Positions 56,516 through 63,611 of a stretch of DNA of 64,000 bases are shown in pieces. Source of the DNA: Leifsonia sp. Root1293 (GTDB lineage: Bacteria; Actinomycetota; Actinomycetes; Actinomycetales; Microbacteriaceae); the NCBI RefSeq assembly GCF_001425325.1, contig NZ_LMEH01000001.1, forward strand, positions 729,898-793,897. The letters run 5' to 3'. The first letter of the stretch is position 1; each line of letters starts with the position of its first letter. A program made the position numbers and the translations under genes. The notes beneath the pieces were generated by a model that made no database searches, was not told where the DNA came from, and saw only the letters and a list, made by a program, of their open reading frames with translations.

Positions 56516-57408
56516 CGGTACCGTCGCGGCACGTGCCATGGCCGGCCGAAGTCGGCATTGAACGTCTCGGGGTCGAACGGGCTGTCGCCGCCTGCCGGGT
56601 AGCTCGTCAGCTCTCCGAACACGATCCGGTCGCCGGTCACGTACAGATCGACTCTGACGAAGTCGGTGTCGGCACCCAGTCGCTCGGCGATGTCGATGAG
56701 TTCCCCCAACCGCGCCGGGCGGCGATGGGGAGGATCGGCCCACGGCGGGCCTCCGCTGAGTGCCAGGTGCGTCCAGTCCCGGTCGTAGAAGTCCTGGGTG
56801 CGACGGGAGAACCGGCCGGAGTCGACCTGGATGAACCAGCACCGGCCATGGAAGACGAAGAGCTTGACGTCGTCGGGGATGGCCCCATCGGGCCCAGTGA
56901 GCAGTTCCTCGACGATGAGCCGCGGTCGCACCTGACCGTACGCCCATTCACGATTCGGTCCCTGCCCGTAGACCTGCGAGAGCCAGTGTTCTCCGATCCG
57001 CACGAGATGCTCTCGGTCGGCAGCCGGCCGCGGCACATGAGAGTAGACCCAGCTGTACTCTGCGACCGGCAGCCGCGCGTCGCTCGGCGCCTGCGCCGAC
57101 ACGACGACGACGGCACCACTGCCGTGCGTGGGCTTGATGACGAAGGCAGGTGGCAGCGTCACGGCCGCGAGGTCCTTCGGATCGTCGAGGATCGCGTGGG
57201 CGCGCGGGAGGTAGGCCGCGCCGACGATCGATGCGACATGATCGCGCACCGCGGCCTTGTCGGCGAAGGTGACGAGCAGCGGCCGGCGATCGCGCAGCAT
57301 CTTGTAGCGCACCTTGTCGGTGAAGGTTCGGGGAGACCTGGTGCCGAGCAGGCGAGACAATCGCACCAGCCGGCTCCGTTCCCGGAGCGGGATCTCGTCA
57401 GGCCTCAC
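56512..57408 (-). CDS. TupA-like ATP-grasp protein
   Basis: 298 residues of the ATP-grasp type related to TupA of teichuronopeptide synthesis. Motifs seen: KVRYKMLRDRRPLLVTFADK at the start, PPAFVIKPTHGSGAVVVVS as the ATP lysine loop, RLIVEELL and DDVKLFVFHGRCWFIQVD, and the metal-binding VRVDLYVTGDRIVFGELT. It probably forms an amide between a carboxylate and an amine on the glycan. Coupled to the GT4 gene downstream. Confidence 0.88.
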   Translation of the reverse strand: MRPDEIPLRERSRLVRLSRLLGTRSPRTFTDKVRYKMLRDRRPLLVTFADKAAVRDHVASIVGAAYLPRAHAILDDPKDLAAVTLPPAFVIKPTHGSGAVVVVSAQAPSDARLPVAEYSWVYSHVPRPAADREHLVRIGEHWLSQVYGQGPNREWAYGQVRPRLIVEELLTGPDGAIPDDVKLFVFHGRCWFIQVDSGRFSRRTQDFYDRDWTHLALSGGPPWADPPHRRPARLGELIDIAERLGADTDFVRVDLYVTGDRIVFGELTSYPAGGDSPFDPETFNADFGRPWHVPRRYR

Positions 57409-57505
57409 GCCGTGCTCGTCGCATCGTCCACGGTGGCACTGTACCGACCAGACCCGAACGCGATTGCGTGGGCCCCCTGCGGAAATTGTTGCCGGCGCCC
57501 GGAAT

Positions 57506-57859
57506 TCAGTCGTCTGCTCGATCCAGGAAGTCGAAGTCCTGCACCGAAGCGAGCCCCGGGAGCTCGTCGGACCACTGCGGCCGGGAGGGCTGCAGACGCG
57601 CGGTCAGGCGTTCCAGTTCGGCGATGACCTCGTCCTCGACGATGCTCTCAGCAGCGTTGTCGACTGTCGTGGCGAAGAGCTGGCTCGATGGCCCGATCAG
57701 CATGTGAGCGTGAGCCTGGCTTCCCGTATCGGTGATGACGGGAATCTCCACGATGTCTGATTCTCCGGTCTGGGCCAGCGCCCGCGCATAGCGAAGCAGC
57801 GCCTTGCAGGTGAGATCGTCGACCATGACCGTTCCGCCGGCGTAGTGCACACGTCGCAT
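57506..57859 (-). CDS. Uncharacterised small protein, paralogue B
   Basis: 117 residues from ATG 57859, a few bases after GAGGGAG. Closest relative in the window is the gene at 43825: shared TCKA-LRYARALA, SDIVEIPV and LIGPSSQLF blocks and the same length. It ends with an acidic FDFLDRADD tail like its paralogue. Soluble, function unknown. It also has the bipartite promoter motif, here with a leader of about 40 bases. Confidence 0.75.
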   Translation of the reverse strand: MRRVHYAGGTVMVDDLTCKALLRYARALAQTGESDIVEIPVITDTGSQAHAHMLIGPSSQLFATTVDNAAESIVEDEVIAELERLTARLQPSRPQWSDELPGLASVQDFDFLDRADD

Positions 57860-57903
57860 GCGACTCCCTCTTCCACTCCTCAATGACGTCCATGTCCCTG
57901 CCG

Positions 57904-57942
57904 ACGATAGATCCTCGCCAGCCACGAGGTTGAGGGCTTGAC
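57904..57942 (-). promoter_or_regulatory. Bipartite promoter motif of paralogue B
   Basis: GTCAAGCCC at 57942-57934 and TATCGT at 57909-57904 on the minus strand, offset 33 bp. Confidence 0.65.
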
Positions 57943-58030
57943 ATGAGCACGTCTCCCGATAGAACGGCCGAGCCCTCGGCGAGAGCTCCTGTCGATTCAC
58001 GAGACGCCATAACGTCGCCGTGACTGCGAT

Positions 58031-58069
58031 GTCAAGGGTCAGTCGATATTCGGCGCTCGAATCGAGAAT
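58031..58069 (+). promoter_or_regulatory. Bipartite promoter motif of the DUF2795 gene
   Basis: GTCAAGGGT at 58031-58039 and GAGAAT at 58064-58069, offset 33 bp, six bases before ATG 58076. Box 1 carries GGT in place of CCC. Confidence 0.5.
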
Positions 58070-58075
58070 GTGAGC

Positions 58076-58315
58076 ATGGACAGTTCATCGGGGAACACGA
58101 CACAACCTCTTTCCACAGACGAACGCGAGTCGATAGCCGGATGCCTGCGCACCGTCGACTACCCGGCGCATCGAGACGACATCCTGCGGGCGGCCACGTC
58201 TGACGGACTGAGCGCGAACGCCGTGGAGGCACTCCGGGCGCTTCCGGACGGCACGGACCAGAGCACCTTCTACGTGCTGCGGATGCTCGACCATGTCGAG
58301 GCCTCGCTCACCTGA
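58076..58315 (+). CDS. DUF2795 protein
   Basis: 79 residues from ATG 58076; a GTG two codons upstream is possible but leaves no room for a ribosome site. The core VDYPAHRDDILRAATSDGLSANAVEALRALPDGT matches DUF2795, a small helical family of actinobacteria. Function unknown. The -10-like GAGAAT six bases upstream suggests a leaderless transcript. Confidence 0.8.
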   Translation: MDSSSGNTTQPLSTDERESIAGCLRTVDYPAHRDDILRAATSDGLSANAVEALRALPDGTDQSTFYVLRMLDHVEASLT

Positions 58316-58335
58316 GCGGATCGTGCCTGCACGGC

Positions 58336-58363
58336 GATGGCCCTCGGCTCGACGAGGGCCATC
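58336..58363. terminator. Bidirectional terminator
   Basis: GATGGCCCTCG (58336-58346) and CGAGGGCCATC (58353-58363) form a perfect eleven-base-pair stem with a six-base loop, between the convergent DUF2795 and acidic-protein genes. Confidence 0.8.
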
Positions 58364-58387
58364 ACTGCGACCACACGGGCGGCCTCC

Positions 58388-58576
58388 TCAATCGATGCCG
58401 GTGACGATGTTCTCGTCCTCATAGTCGACGTCGTCCTCGTAGTCCATGTCGTCCGCAAGGTCGAAGGCAGGCGCGTCCTGCAGGTCGTCGATCGGAGGCT
58501 CCTCCACGTAGGCGAAGTCTCCTCCAGCGATGTCGGTCTCGAACTCATCGGAGTCCGGCATCCGCTCGTCCATCAT
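58388..58576 (-). CDS. Small acidic protein, 62 aa
   Basis: 62 residues from ATG 58576 (MMDERMPDSDEF) behind AGAAGGGAG. Very acidic, with DDMDYEDDVDYEDENIVTGID at the end in a DY-rich style close to the protein at 47507. Almost certainly disordered. Carries a bipartite promoter motif. Function unknown. Confidence 0.68.
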   Translation of the reverse strand: MMDERMPDSDEFETDIAGGDFAYVEEPPIDDLQDAPAFDLADDMDYEDDVDYEDENIVTGID

Positions 58577-58616
58577 GTTCGTTCTCCCTTCTGCCGGCGG
58601 CGATGCCGACACCTGA

Positions 58617-58656
58617 ACGCTAGGTCGATGCCGGCGCTGGCGCGGAGGGGCTTGAC
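58617..58656 (-). promoter_or_regulatory. Bipartite promoter motif of the acidic protein at 58388
   Basis: GTCAAGCCC at 58656-58648 and TAGCGT at 58622-58617 on the minus strand, offset 34 bp. Confidence 0.65.
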
Positions 58657-58777
58657 ATCACCCGGACCAGGACTCGAATGATTCTGATTCCGCGCCGAGA
58701 CGCCTCGGCGTAACCTTGACGTGTCGTTCGACACGCGTTCCCAGACCCCGAACGGAGATGAAAATGACGGTGACGAC

Positions 58778-59128
58778 ATGGGCACCCTGACATACGACGT
58801 GGTGAAGCAGATCCACTTCGATGATCGGCTGCTCGCGCACCTGCAGCTGGTCATCGCGACGAAGCTGCGCCGGGGTGAATCCTTCAACTTCTCGTGGAAG
58901 ACCGATCCGTCGGAAGGCAGCGGTCGTACGACCATCTGGCTGCATCCGGCCATCCCACTGCTGTACGAGTTCCAGGGCAGCCGACAGCCATCCATCAACA
59001 GGGTCTGGCTGGATGAACTGATGGCCTCCGCCGACTCGGTCACGGGGCTCCAGGTGATTCCGGAACCGCGGGAAGACCGCCCCCGTCGTCAGGACGATGA
59101 ACCGCTGCGGGCTAGTTCGCTTCAGTAG
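58778..59128 (+). CDS. DUF7882-family protein, copy 2
   Basis: 116 residues from ATG 58778; GGTGA lies four bases upstream. Paralogue of the gene at 44265 with shared LAHLQLVI, LRRGESFNFSW and IN--WLDELM blocks and a divergent charged C-terminal tail. A ten-codon frame (58758-58790) overlaps the start and could affect translation. No catalytic motif is seen. Convergent with the CinA gene fourteen bases away. Confidence 0.78.
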   Translation: MGTLTYDVVKQIHFDDRLLAHLQLVIATKLRRGESFNFSWKTDPSEGSGRTTIWLHPAIPLLYEFQGSRQPSINRVWLDELMASADSVTGLQVIPEPREDRPRRQDDEPLRASSLQ

Positions 59129-59142
59129 TGGACTCGGCCGAC

Positions 59143-59715
59143 TCAGCCGACCGGCTGACCGCGGCTGAGCATGGGAGCGGGAACGGGTGCTTCATCCTGA
59201 GGGCGGCTGGCCGTCTCGTCATGGTGCAGGTCTGCAGCGGCTTCGGCACCACCGAGCCGCGCCAGAAGCAGGCGCAGGGCGATGAACGTCGTCGTCGCCA
59301 CGACGTCCTCCGGGTCACCGCCGACCTGGATCTCGATCGCACTGGATCGGGCGCAGGTGGCGAGGCCGACGTAGACGGTGCCCGCCGGCTTCCCCTCGGC
59401 GGGACCCGGGCCTCCGACCCCGGTGACGGCGATGGCGTGGTGGACTCGCAGCAGCGCGGCTGCTCCCGCCGCCATCTCAGCAGCGGTCCTGGCCGTCACC
59501 ACGGGCCCCGGCTGCACCTTGAGCACTCTGAACTTGACGTCGTCGGCATAGGCGATGATGCCGCCCGCGAACCAGTCGGCAGCGCCGGGTGCGGCACCGA
59601 GGTACTGCGCTATCGAGCCCGATGTCAGCGATTCCGCACACCCGATGCGGATCCCGAGACGTGTCGCACGTTCGGCGATCAACGCTGCGACGTCAGTGCA
59701 TCGTGTGGAATTCAT
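59143..59715 (-). CDS. CinA-family nicotinamide-nucleotide amidohydrolase
   Basis: 190 residues of the CinA C-terminal (PncC) type, which deamidates nicotinamide mononucleotide in pyridine-nucleotide recycling. Motifs: GIRIGCAESLTSGSIAQYLG, DWFAGGIIAYADDVK and AVTGVGGPGPAEGKPAGTVYVGLA. The N-terminal MoaB-like domain of full CinA is absent. The C-terminus has a 35-residue extra tail. It is not next to recA or pgsA, the usual cinA neighbourhood, but in the stress-like region with its own bipartite promoter. Confidence 0.92.
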   Translation of the reverse strand: MNSTRCTDVAALIAERATRLGIRIGCAESLTSGSIAQYLGAAPGAADWFAGGIIAYADDVKFRVLKVQPGPVVTARTAAEMAAGAAALLRVHHAIAVTGVGGPGPAEGKPAGTVYVGLATCARSSAIEIQVGGDPEDVVATTTFIALRLLLARLGGAEAAADLHHDETASRPQDEAPVPAPMLSRGQPVG

Positions 59716-59766
59716 GGTTCCTCCAGTGCCTGCAGGAACACTGCGATGGATTCATGCGGCCCCATC

Positions 59767-59806
59767 ACGGTACGACGGCCACCGAGCGCAGGGCGAGGGG
59801 CTTGAC
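59767..59806 (-). promoter_or_regulatory. Bipartite promoter motif of the CinA gene
   Basis: GTCAAGCCC at 59806-59798 and TACCGT at 59772-59767 on the minus strand, offset 34 bp. Confidence 0.65.
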
Positions 59807-59834
59807 TGCACCATGCACAAGTGGTTCTACGGTT

Positions 59835-59873
59835 GTCAAGCCGCTTCGGTCGACGGCTTTCGGTGCCTACCCT
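59835..59873 (+). promoter_or_regulatory. Bipartite promoter motif of paralogue C
   Basis: GTCAAGCCG at 59835-59843 and TACCCT at 59868-59873, offset 33 bp, seven bases before ATG 59881, so a leaderless mRNA is predicted. Confidence 0.65.
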
Positions 59874-59880
59874 TAATTCC

Positions 59881-60219
59881 ATGAAGCACCTCACATTTGC
59901 AGAGAAGTCCCTGCTCATCGGTGATGATGCCGCCGATGCCCTCCTCGAGTACCTGCGGGTCCTGTCCACGGCCGGCGAAGCGGACACCGTGGAGCTGGCG
60001 GCGGTGGGGGCCGACGGCGACGACGTCGTCGTCAGCATGGTTCTGAGCTCCGGTGCGCCGATGATCGTCGAGACCACACGGAGCTCGGTGCCGGAACCCG
60101 ACAACACCGCCGCGGTGAAGCGCATGCGCGACCTGACGCGCCGAAGGGTGTCTCCTGCCACCGTGCAGCCCGATGAGGAGGCGACTTCATGGGGTCCCGA
60201 AGACTACGAGCTCGCCTGA
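59881..60219 (+). CDS. Uncharacterised small protein, paralogue C (divergent)
   Basis: 112 residues from ATG 59881. Distant relative of the proteins at 43825 and 57506: the same order of N-terminal hairpin, ALLEYLRVLSTAGEADTVEL helix-strand block and an acidic tail (WGPEDYELA), but IGP-SQLF is replaced by LSSGAPMIVE. No ribosome site is evident, consistent with leaderless translation. It ends ten bases before the CYTH-CHAD gene, so the pair is likely one operon. Confidence 0.72.
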   Translation: MKHLTFAEKSLLIGDDAADALLEYLRVLSTAGEADTVELAAVGADGDDVVVSMVLSSGAPMIVETTRSSVPEPDNTAAVKRMRDLTRRRVSPATVQPDEEATSWGPEDYELA

Positions 60220-60229
60220 TTCGCGAGTG

Positions 60230-61726
60230 ATGATGACGACGACGGACCTGTCCTCCGCTCCGGAGCTCGAGCGCAAGTACGACGTGTCCGACGAGACCCA
60301 GGAACCGGGGTTCGAGGGATTCCAGTCGGAACGCCTCGAGACGCTGTCGCTCCGGGCGTCCTACTTCGACACGGGGGAGCGCGCGCTGCTGCGACACCGG
60401 ATCACCCTGCGACGTCGTGCCGGCGGACACGACGACGGGTGGCACATCAAGACTCCGCTCAGGAGCGGCCGGCTGGAGACGCGTGCAGCGCTGAGCAATC
60501 ATCCGCCCGCATCCCTGCTCGACCGGGTGCGCGCCATCATCCGGGATGCCGAGCTCGTGCAGATCGCCACCGTCTCCACCGAGAGATCCGAGATCCGCCT
60601 GTTCCTCGACGGAACGGCTGTTGCGGAGTTCTCGGATGACAGGGTCACCGCCTCCGATGCGGCGTCCGGCACCCTCACGATGTGGCGCGAGTGGGAGGTC
60701 GAACTGCTGCCCGACGCGGCTGCCCGTGCTGACGCCGAAGACCTCCTCGATCGCATCGAGGCCTCCGTCATCTCAGCGGGAGCGGTGAACTCGTCGTCAC
60801 GGTCGAAGCTGGCCCGCGTCGTAGGCGAGGCAGCAGCCGTGGCCGCGACGAAGCCGCGGACCGCGCTCGAAGTCGCCGTCGGGATCGTGCATGAGCTGAC
60901 CGCCGCCCTGATCGATGCCGACATGGCGCTTCGCGCGGGGGATCGGTCAGCGGTCCACGAGATGAGGAAGACCCTCCGGCGCCTGCGGGCGGTCCTGGCC
61001 ACCACGCGACCGGTTCTCGCGTCGGCCGTGACGGACGACATCCGGGAGCGACTCTCCGACCTGGCACATGTGCTCGCTCCCGTCCGCGAGGCTCAGGTTC
61101 GTCGCGAGCAGGCGGCCCGTCTTCTCGCCGACGAGCGCCGCGCCGACTTCCCGGCGCAGGTGCGCGAGCGTCTCGAGGCCGACGCGAACGGACGGGCAGC
61201 GGACGGAGAGGACGCGATCAACGCGCGTCTCGACTCGACGGCTTACTTCCGGCTGCTCGACGACCTCGAGCTGCTCGCCTCTCGGCCTCCCATCGCACGC
61301 GACTTCGCGAGAAAGCCGCGAGCACGCTTCGAGAAGTCGGCCCGCAAGCAGCTGCTGAGGGTGTCGAGGCGACTGGCCGCTCTCGATCCAGACGACCTGG
61401 CCAGCATGCATCGAGCGCGCAAGGCTGCTCGTCGGTTCCGCTACGCGGTCGAGGCGCTCTCATCACCTCCGGCATCGGTCCTGAGCAAACGGTGGCGCGC
61501 CGTCGGCAAGGCGGCGAAGGCGATCCAGGATGCGGCTGGAGAACACCGCGATACCCTCCTGCTCGTCGACGACCTCACCCGCATGGCGCGCGACGCCGCG
61601 ACCGCGGGCGAGAACTCCGCTTTCTACGGCATGCTTGCTGAAGCGCAGAGCCGCCGCGCGGAGTCCCTGGTCGACGACGTGATGAGAGCCGCTGAGAGTT
61701 TCCGTTCGGCCGCGGCGTCGCTTTAG
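60230..61726 (+). CDS. CYTH and CHAD domain protein
   Basis: 498 residues from ATG 60230 (a GTG precedes it). The CYTH part (about 1-200) has the ELERKY signature (ExExK), SYFDTGERALLRHRITLRRR and a metal-binding acidic strand EWEVELLP. The CHAD part (about 220-495) is helical and histidine-containing (DRSAVHEMRKTLRRLRAVL and DLASMHRARKAARRFRYAVEAL). Such proteins bind or act on polyphosphate and triphosphates. Likely role is polyphosphate metabolism or granule binding. Confidence 0.92.
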   Translation: MMTTTDLSSAPELERKYDVSDETQEPGFEGFQSERLETLSLRASYFDTGERALLRHRITLRRRAGGHDDGWHIKTPLRSGRLETRAALSNHPPASLLDRVRAIIRDAELVQIATVSTERSEIRLFLDGTAVAEFSDDRVTASDAASGTLTMWREWEVELLPDAAARADAEDLLDRIEASVISAGAVNSSSRSKLARVVGEAAAVAATKPRTALEVAVGIVHELTAALIDADMALRAGDRSAVHEMRKTLRRLRAVLATTRPVLASAVTDDIRERLSDLAHVLAPVREAQVRREQAARLLADERRADFPAQVRERLEADANGRAADGEDAINARLDSTAYFRLLDDLELLASRPPIARDFARKPRARFEKSARKQLLRVSRRLAALDPDDLASMHRARKAARRFRYAVEALSSPPASVLSKRWRAVGKAAKAIQDAAGEHRDTLLLVDDLTRMARDAATAGENSAFYGMLAEAQSRRAESLVDDVMRAAESFRSAAASL

Positions 61727-61761
61727 AACCATCTCCCGGGCGGGCTGTCCAGGCGGGGCGC

Positions 61762-62475
61762 TCAGAAGCGAAGTCGGCGCTCCACCACGTCGGCGGAGAC
61801 CTCGGCGATCGGGCGCCGTTCCGACCGAGCGCGGTCGCGCAGCAGCGCGAACGCCTGATCCATGTCGACGGAGCGCGAGTACGCGATCACGCCTTTGGCC
61901 TGCTCGATCACCACGCGGCTGTCGAGCGCACGCTGCAGCTGTTGCCTGGCGACATCCCGCTCCCGGATGGCGCGCTCTTGGAGGATCCCGATGGTCGCGA
62001 CGTCGGCCAGGGCCTGGGCGATGTCGGCATCGGCGGCCTCGACGGTCGTCGGCTCGTTCCAGAACAGGTTCAGCGAGCCGATGGTCGTCTCCCGGAGGCG
62101 CAGGGGGACAGCCAGGAGAGCGGAGAAGCCCTGTGACATCGCGCTCTCCGCGAACTCCGGCCAGTGAGCGGCCTGAACGGCGACATCTGCAACGTGCACT
62201 CTGCTTCCGGTGTCGGCGCTCTCCATGCACGGGCCACTGCCGACGTTCAATTGCATGAGCTCGACGAGCCTGCTCCCCTCGCTGGTCGATGCCACGACCT
62301 CGAGCGTTCCTCCGGAGTCGGTCAGCAGGATTCCCGCCGCCGAGGCCTCGAGGAGTGTGGAGCACCGGTCGACGAGGGTATGGAGCAGCTCGAAGATGTC
62401 GAAGTCGTCCACCAGAGTGTCTGCGAGAGCAACGAAGGTCTCCAGCAGTTCGGCTTCGCGGGAGTGAGCAGCCAT
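61762..62475 (-). CDS. GAF-ANTAR RNA-binding antiterminator, 1
   Basis: 237 residues. GAF domain at about 10-160 (LVDRCSTLLEASAAGILLTDSGG, GFSALLAVPLRLRETTIGSLNLFW), then the ANTAR domain at 175-235 with RVVIEQAKGVIAYSRSVDMDQAFALLRDRA. ANTAR proteins prevent termination by binding paired hexaloop hairpins in RNA. It starts nine bases after the stop of the second GAF-ANTAR gene and is co-transcribed with it. Confidence 0.93.
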   Translation of the reverse strand: MAAHSREAELLETFVALADTLVDDFDIFELLHTLVDRCSTLLEASAAGILLTDSGGTLEVVASTSEGSRLVELMQLNVGSGPCMESADTGSRVHVADVAVQAAHWPEFAESAMSQGFSALLAVPLRLRETTIGSLNLFWNEPTTVEAADADIAQALADVATIGILQERAIRERDVARQQLQRALDSRVVIEQAKGVIAYSRSVDMDQAFALLRDRARSERRPIAEVSADVVERRLRF

Positions 62476-62484
62476 TTTTCGATC

Positions 62485-63189
62485 CTAGATCTCGTCTGCG
62501 CCGGACGACAGGTCGAGCCGTCGGTCGACGATGTCGTCAGCGACCTCGCGAACGCTCCGACCATCGGCATACGCCCGCGCCCGGAGCACGAGCAATGCGT
62601 CGGTGGCTGAGATCCCGAGCTGGGCGATGACCATTCCGGTCGCCTGGTGCACCAGCCGGCGGGAGTGCGTGCCGGGTTCGGTGTCGTAGGTGGCCCCGGG
62701 CTGAGCGGCGTCGAGTGCGCGCAGGAGCACCTGTCGTGCTGCGGCTGTCGAGAGGGCGACAGCATCCTTCGCCTCCGACTCGGTCAGGGTTCCGGGTTCC
62801 TCCGTGTAGAGGTCCACCGCACCGATGTCGAGGGAGCCGATGTACAGGGGGAGCGCGAAGAGGGCGCCGATCCGCTCGTCTCCGATCGCATCGGCGAGGA
62901 CAGGCCAGCGGTGGTCCACCCGTCGGATATCGGACGTGAACACGGGAGTCCGGGTGCTCAGGGCGTCCCAGCACGGCCCGAGACCCAGATCGATCTGCAG
63001 CTCGTCGAGCCGTGCCGCCAGACGATCGCTGGCGCAGATGGTCTCCTTGCCGAACGGGTCCGCGAGGACCGCGATCGACGCTCCACGGACGGGGAGGGCG
63101 TTCAGGAACGGGCGGCACAGGTCGGTCATCGTCGCGGATGCAGCCGACAACTCATCCAGTGCCCGATCGAAAGCATCGGTCGACGACAT
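62485..63189 (-). CDS. GAF-ANTAR RNA-binding antiterminator, 2
   Basis: 234 residues from ATG 63189, six bases after GAGG; a longer start at 63219 has no ribosome site. GAF domain at about 20-160 (LDELQIDLGLGPCWDALSTRTPVF, GALFALPLYIGSLDIGAVDLYTEE) and ANTAR at 170-230 (RLVHQATGMVIAQLGISATDALLVLRARAYADGRSV). GAF sequences of the two neighbours differ, so they probably sense different signals and may heterodimerise. Confidence 0.93.
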   Translation of the reverse strand: MSSTDAFDRALDELSAASATMTDLCRPFLNALPVRGASIAVLADPFGKETICASDRLAARLDELQIDLGLGPCWDALSTRTPVFTSDIRRVDHRWPVLADAIGDERIGALFALPLYIGSLDIGAVDLYTEEPGTLTESEAKDAVALSTAAARQVLLRALDAAQPGATYDTEPGTHSRRLVHQATGMVIAQLGISATDALLVLRARAYADGRSVREVADDIVDRRLDLSSGADEI

Positions 63190-63320
63190 GGCTGGCCTCG
63201 GTATCTCGGAGGTGATCATCACGGTGAAAGGTCCGTTCGGTCTCAGACTACAAGCGACGGTATCCGCAGGTCGCTGCACGTCGGGGGCTTCGTCGCCCAG
63301 GACGGCGTGCCCGAACTGAC

Positions 63321-63605
63321 TCAGTCCTCCCCGTTGCGGTCGGCCAGAGAGTCGCCCGCAACGTCATTGGTCACGTGGGGCTGGTCATCCGTGATCATCT
63401 GCGTCTCGACACCGCCGGGATCGGCACCGGAACCACCGGGACCCGCGTCCACGGTGCCCGGCGCGGTCGCATCGTCCGCAGCCGGCTCAGCCATCCGCCG
63501 TCCCAGGGCCAGTGCCTCTTCCGGCTCGTGCCCCGCGAGAAGAGGCTGCTCGCTGTGCGCGCCGGTGTCGGGCTGCGCACCATCTGTCGTCGTTGAATCG
63601 GTCAT
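63321..63605 (-). CDS. Small acidic, low-complexity protein, 94 aa
   Basis: 94 residues from ATG 63605 (MTDSTTTDGAQPD). Rich in Ala, Asp, Gly, Pro and Thr without a hydrophobic core, so probably disordered. One more ordered segment, AGHEPEEALALGRRMAEP, is near the middle. A bipartite promoter motif ends six bases before the ATG. No function known. Confidence 0.62.
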   Translation of the reverse strand: MTDSTTTDGAQPDTGAHSEQPLLAGHEPEEALALGRRMAEPAADDATAPGTVDAGPGGSGADPGGVETQMITDDQPHVTNDVAGDSLADRNGED

Positions 63606-63611
63606 GCCCCC

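Noticed and set aside
49972-57408. The glycosyltransferase island as a recent mobile insertion
   Set aside because: No integrase, transposase, tRNA target or direct repeats were found at its borders, and codon usage looks like its neighbours by eye.
63190-63320. Regulon promoter for the GAF-ANTAR operon
   Set aside because: AAGCCC and TACCGT are present, but box 1 reads ACGAAGCCC and the offset is 31 bp, outside the range of the other copies; kept only as a weak remark.
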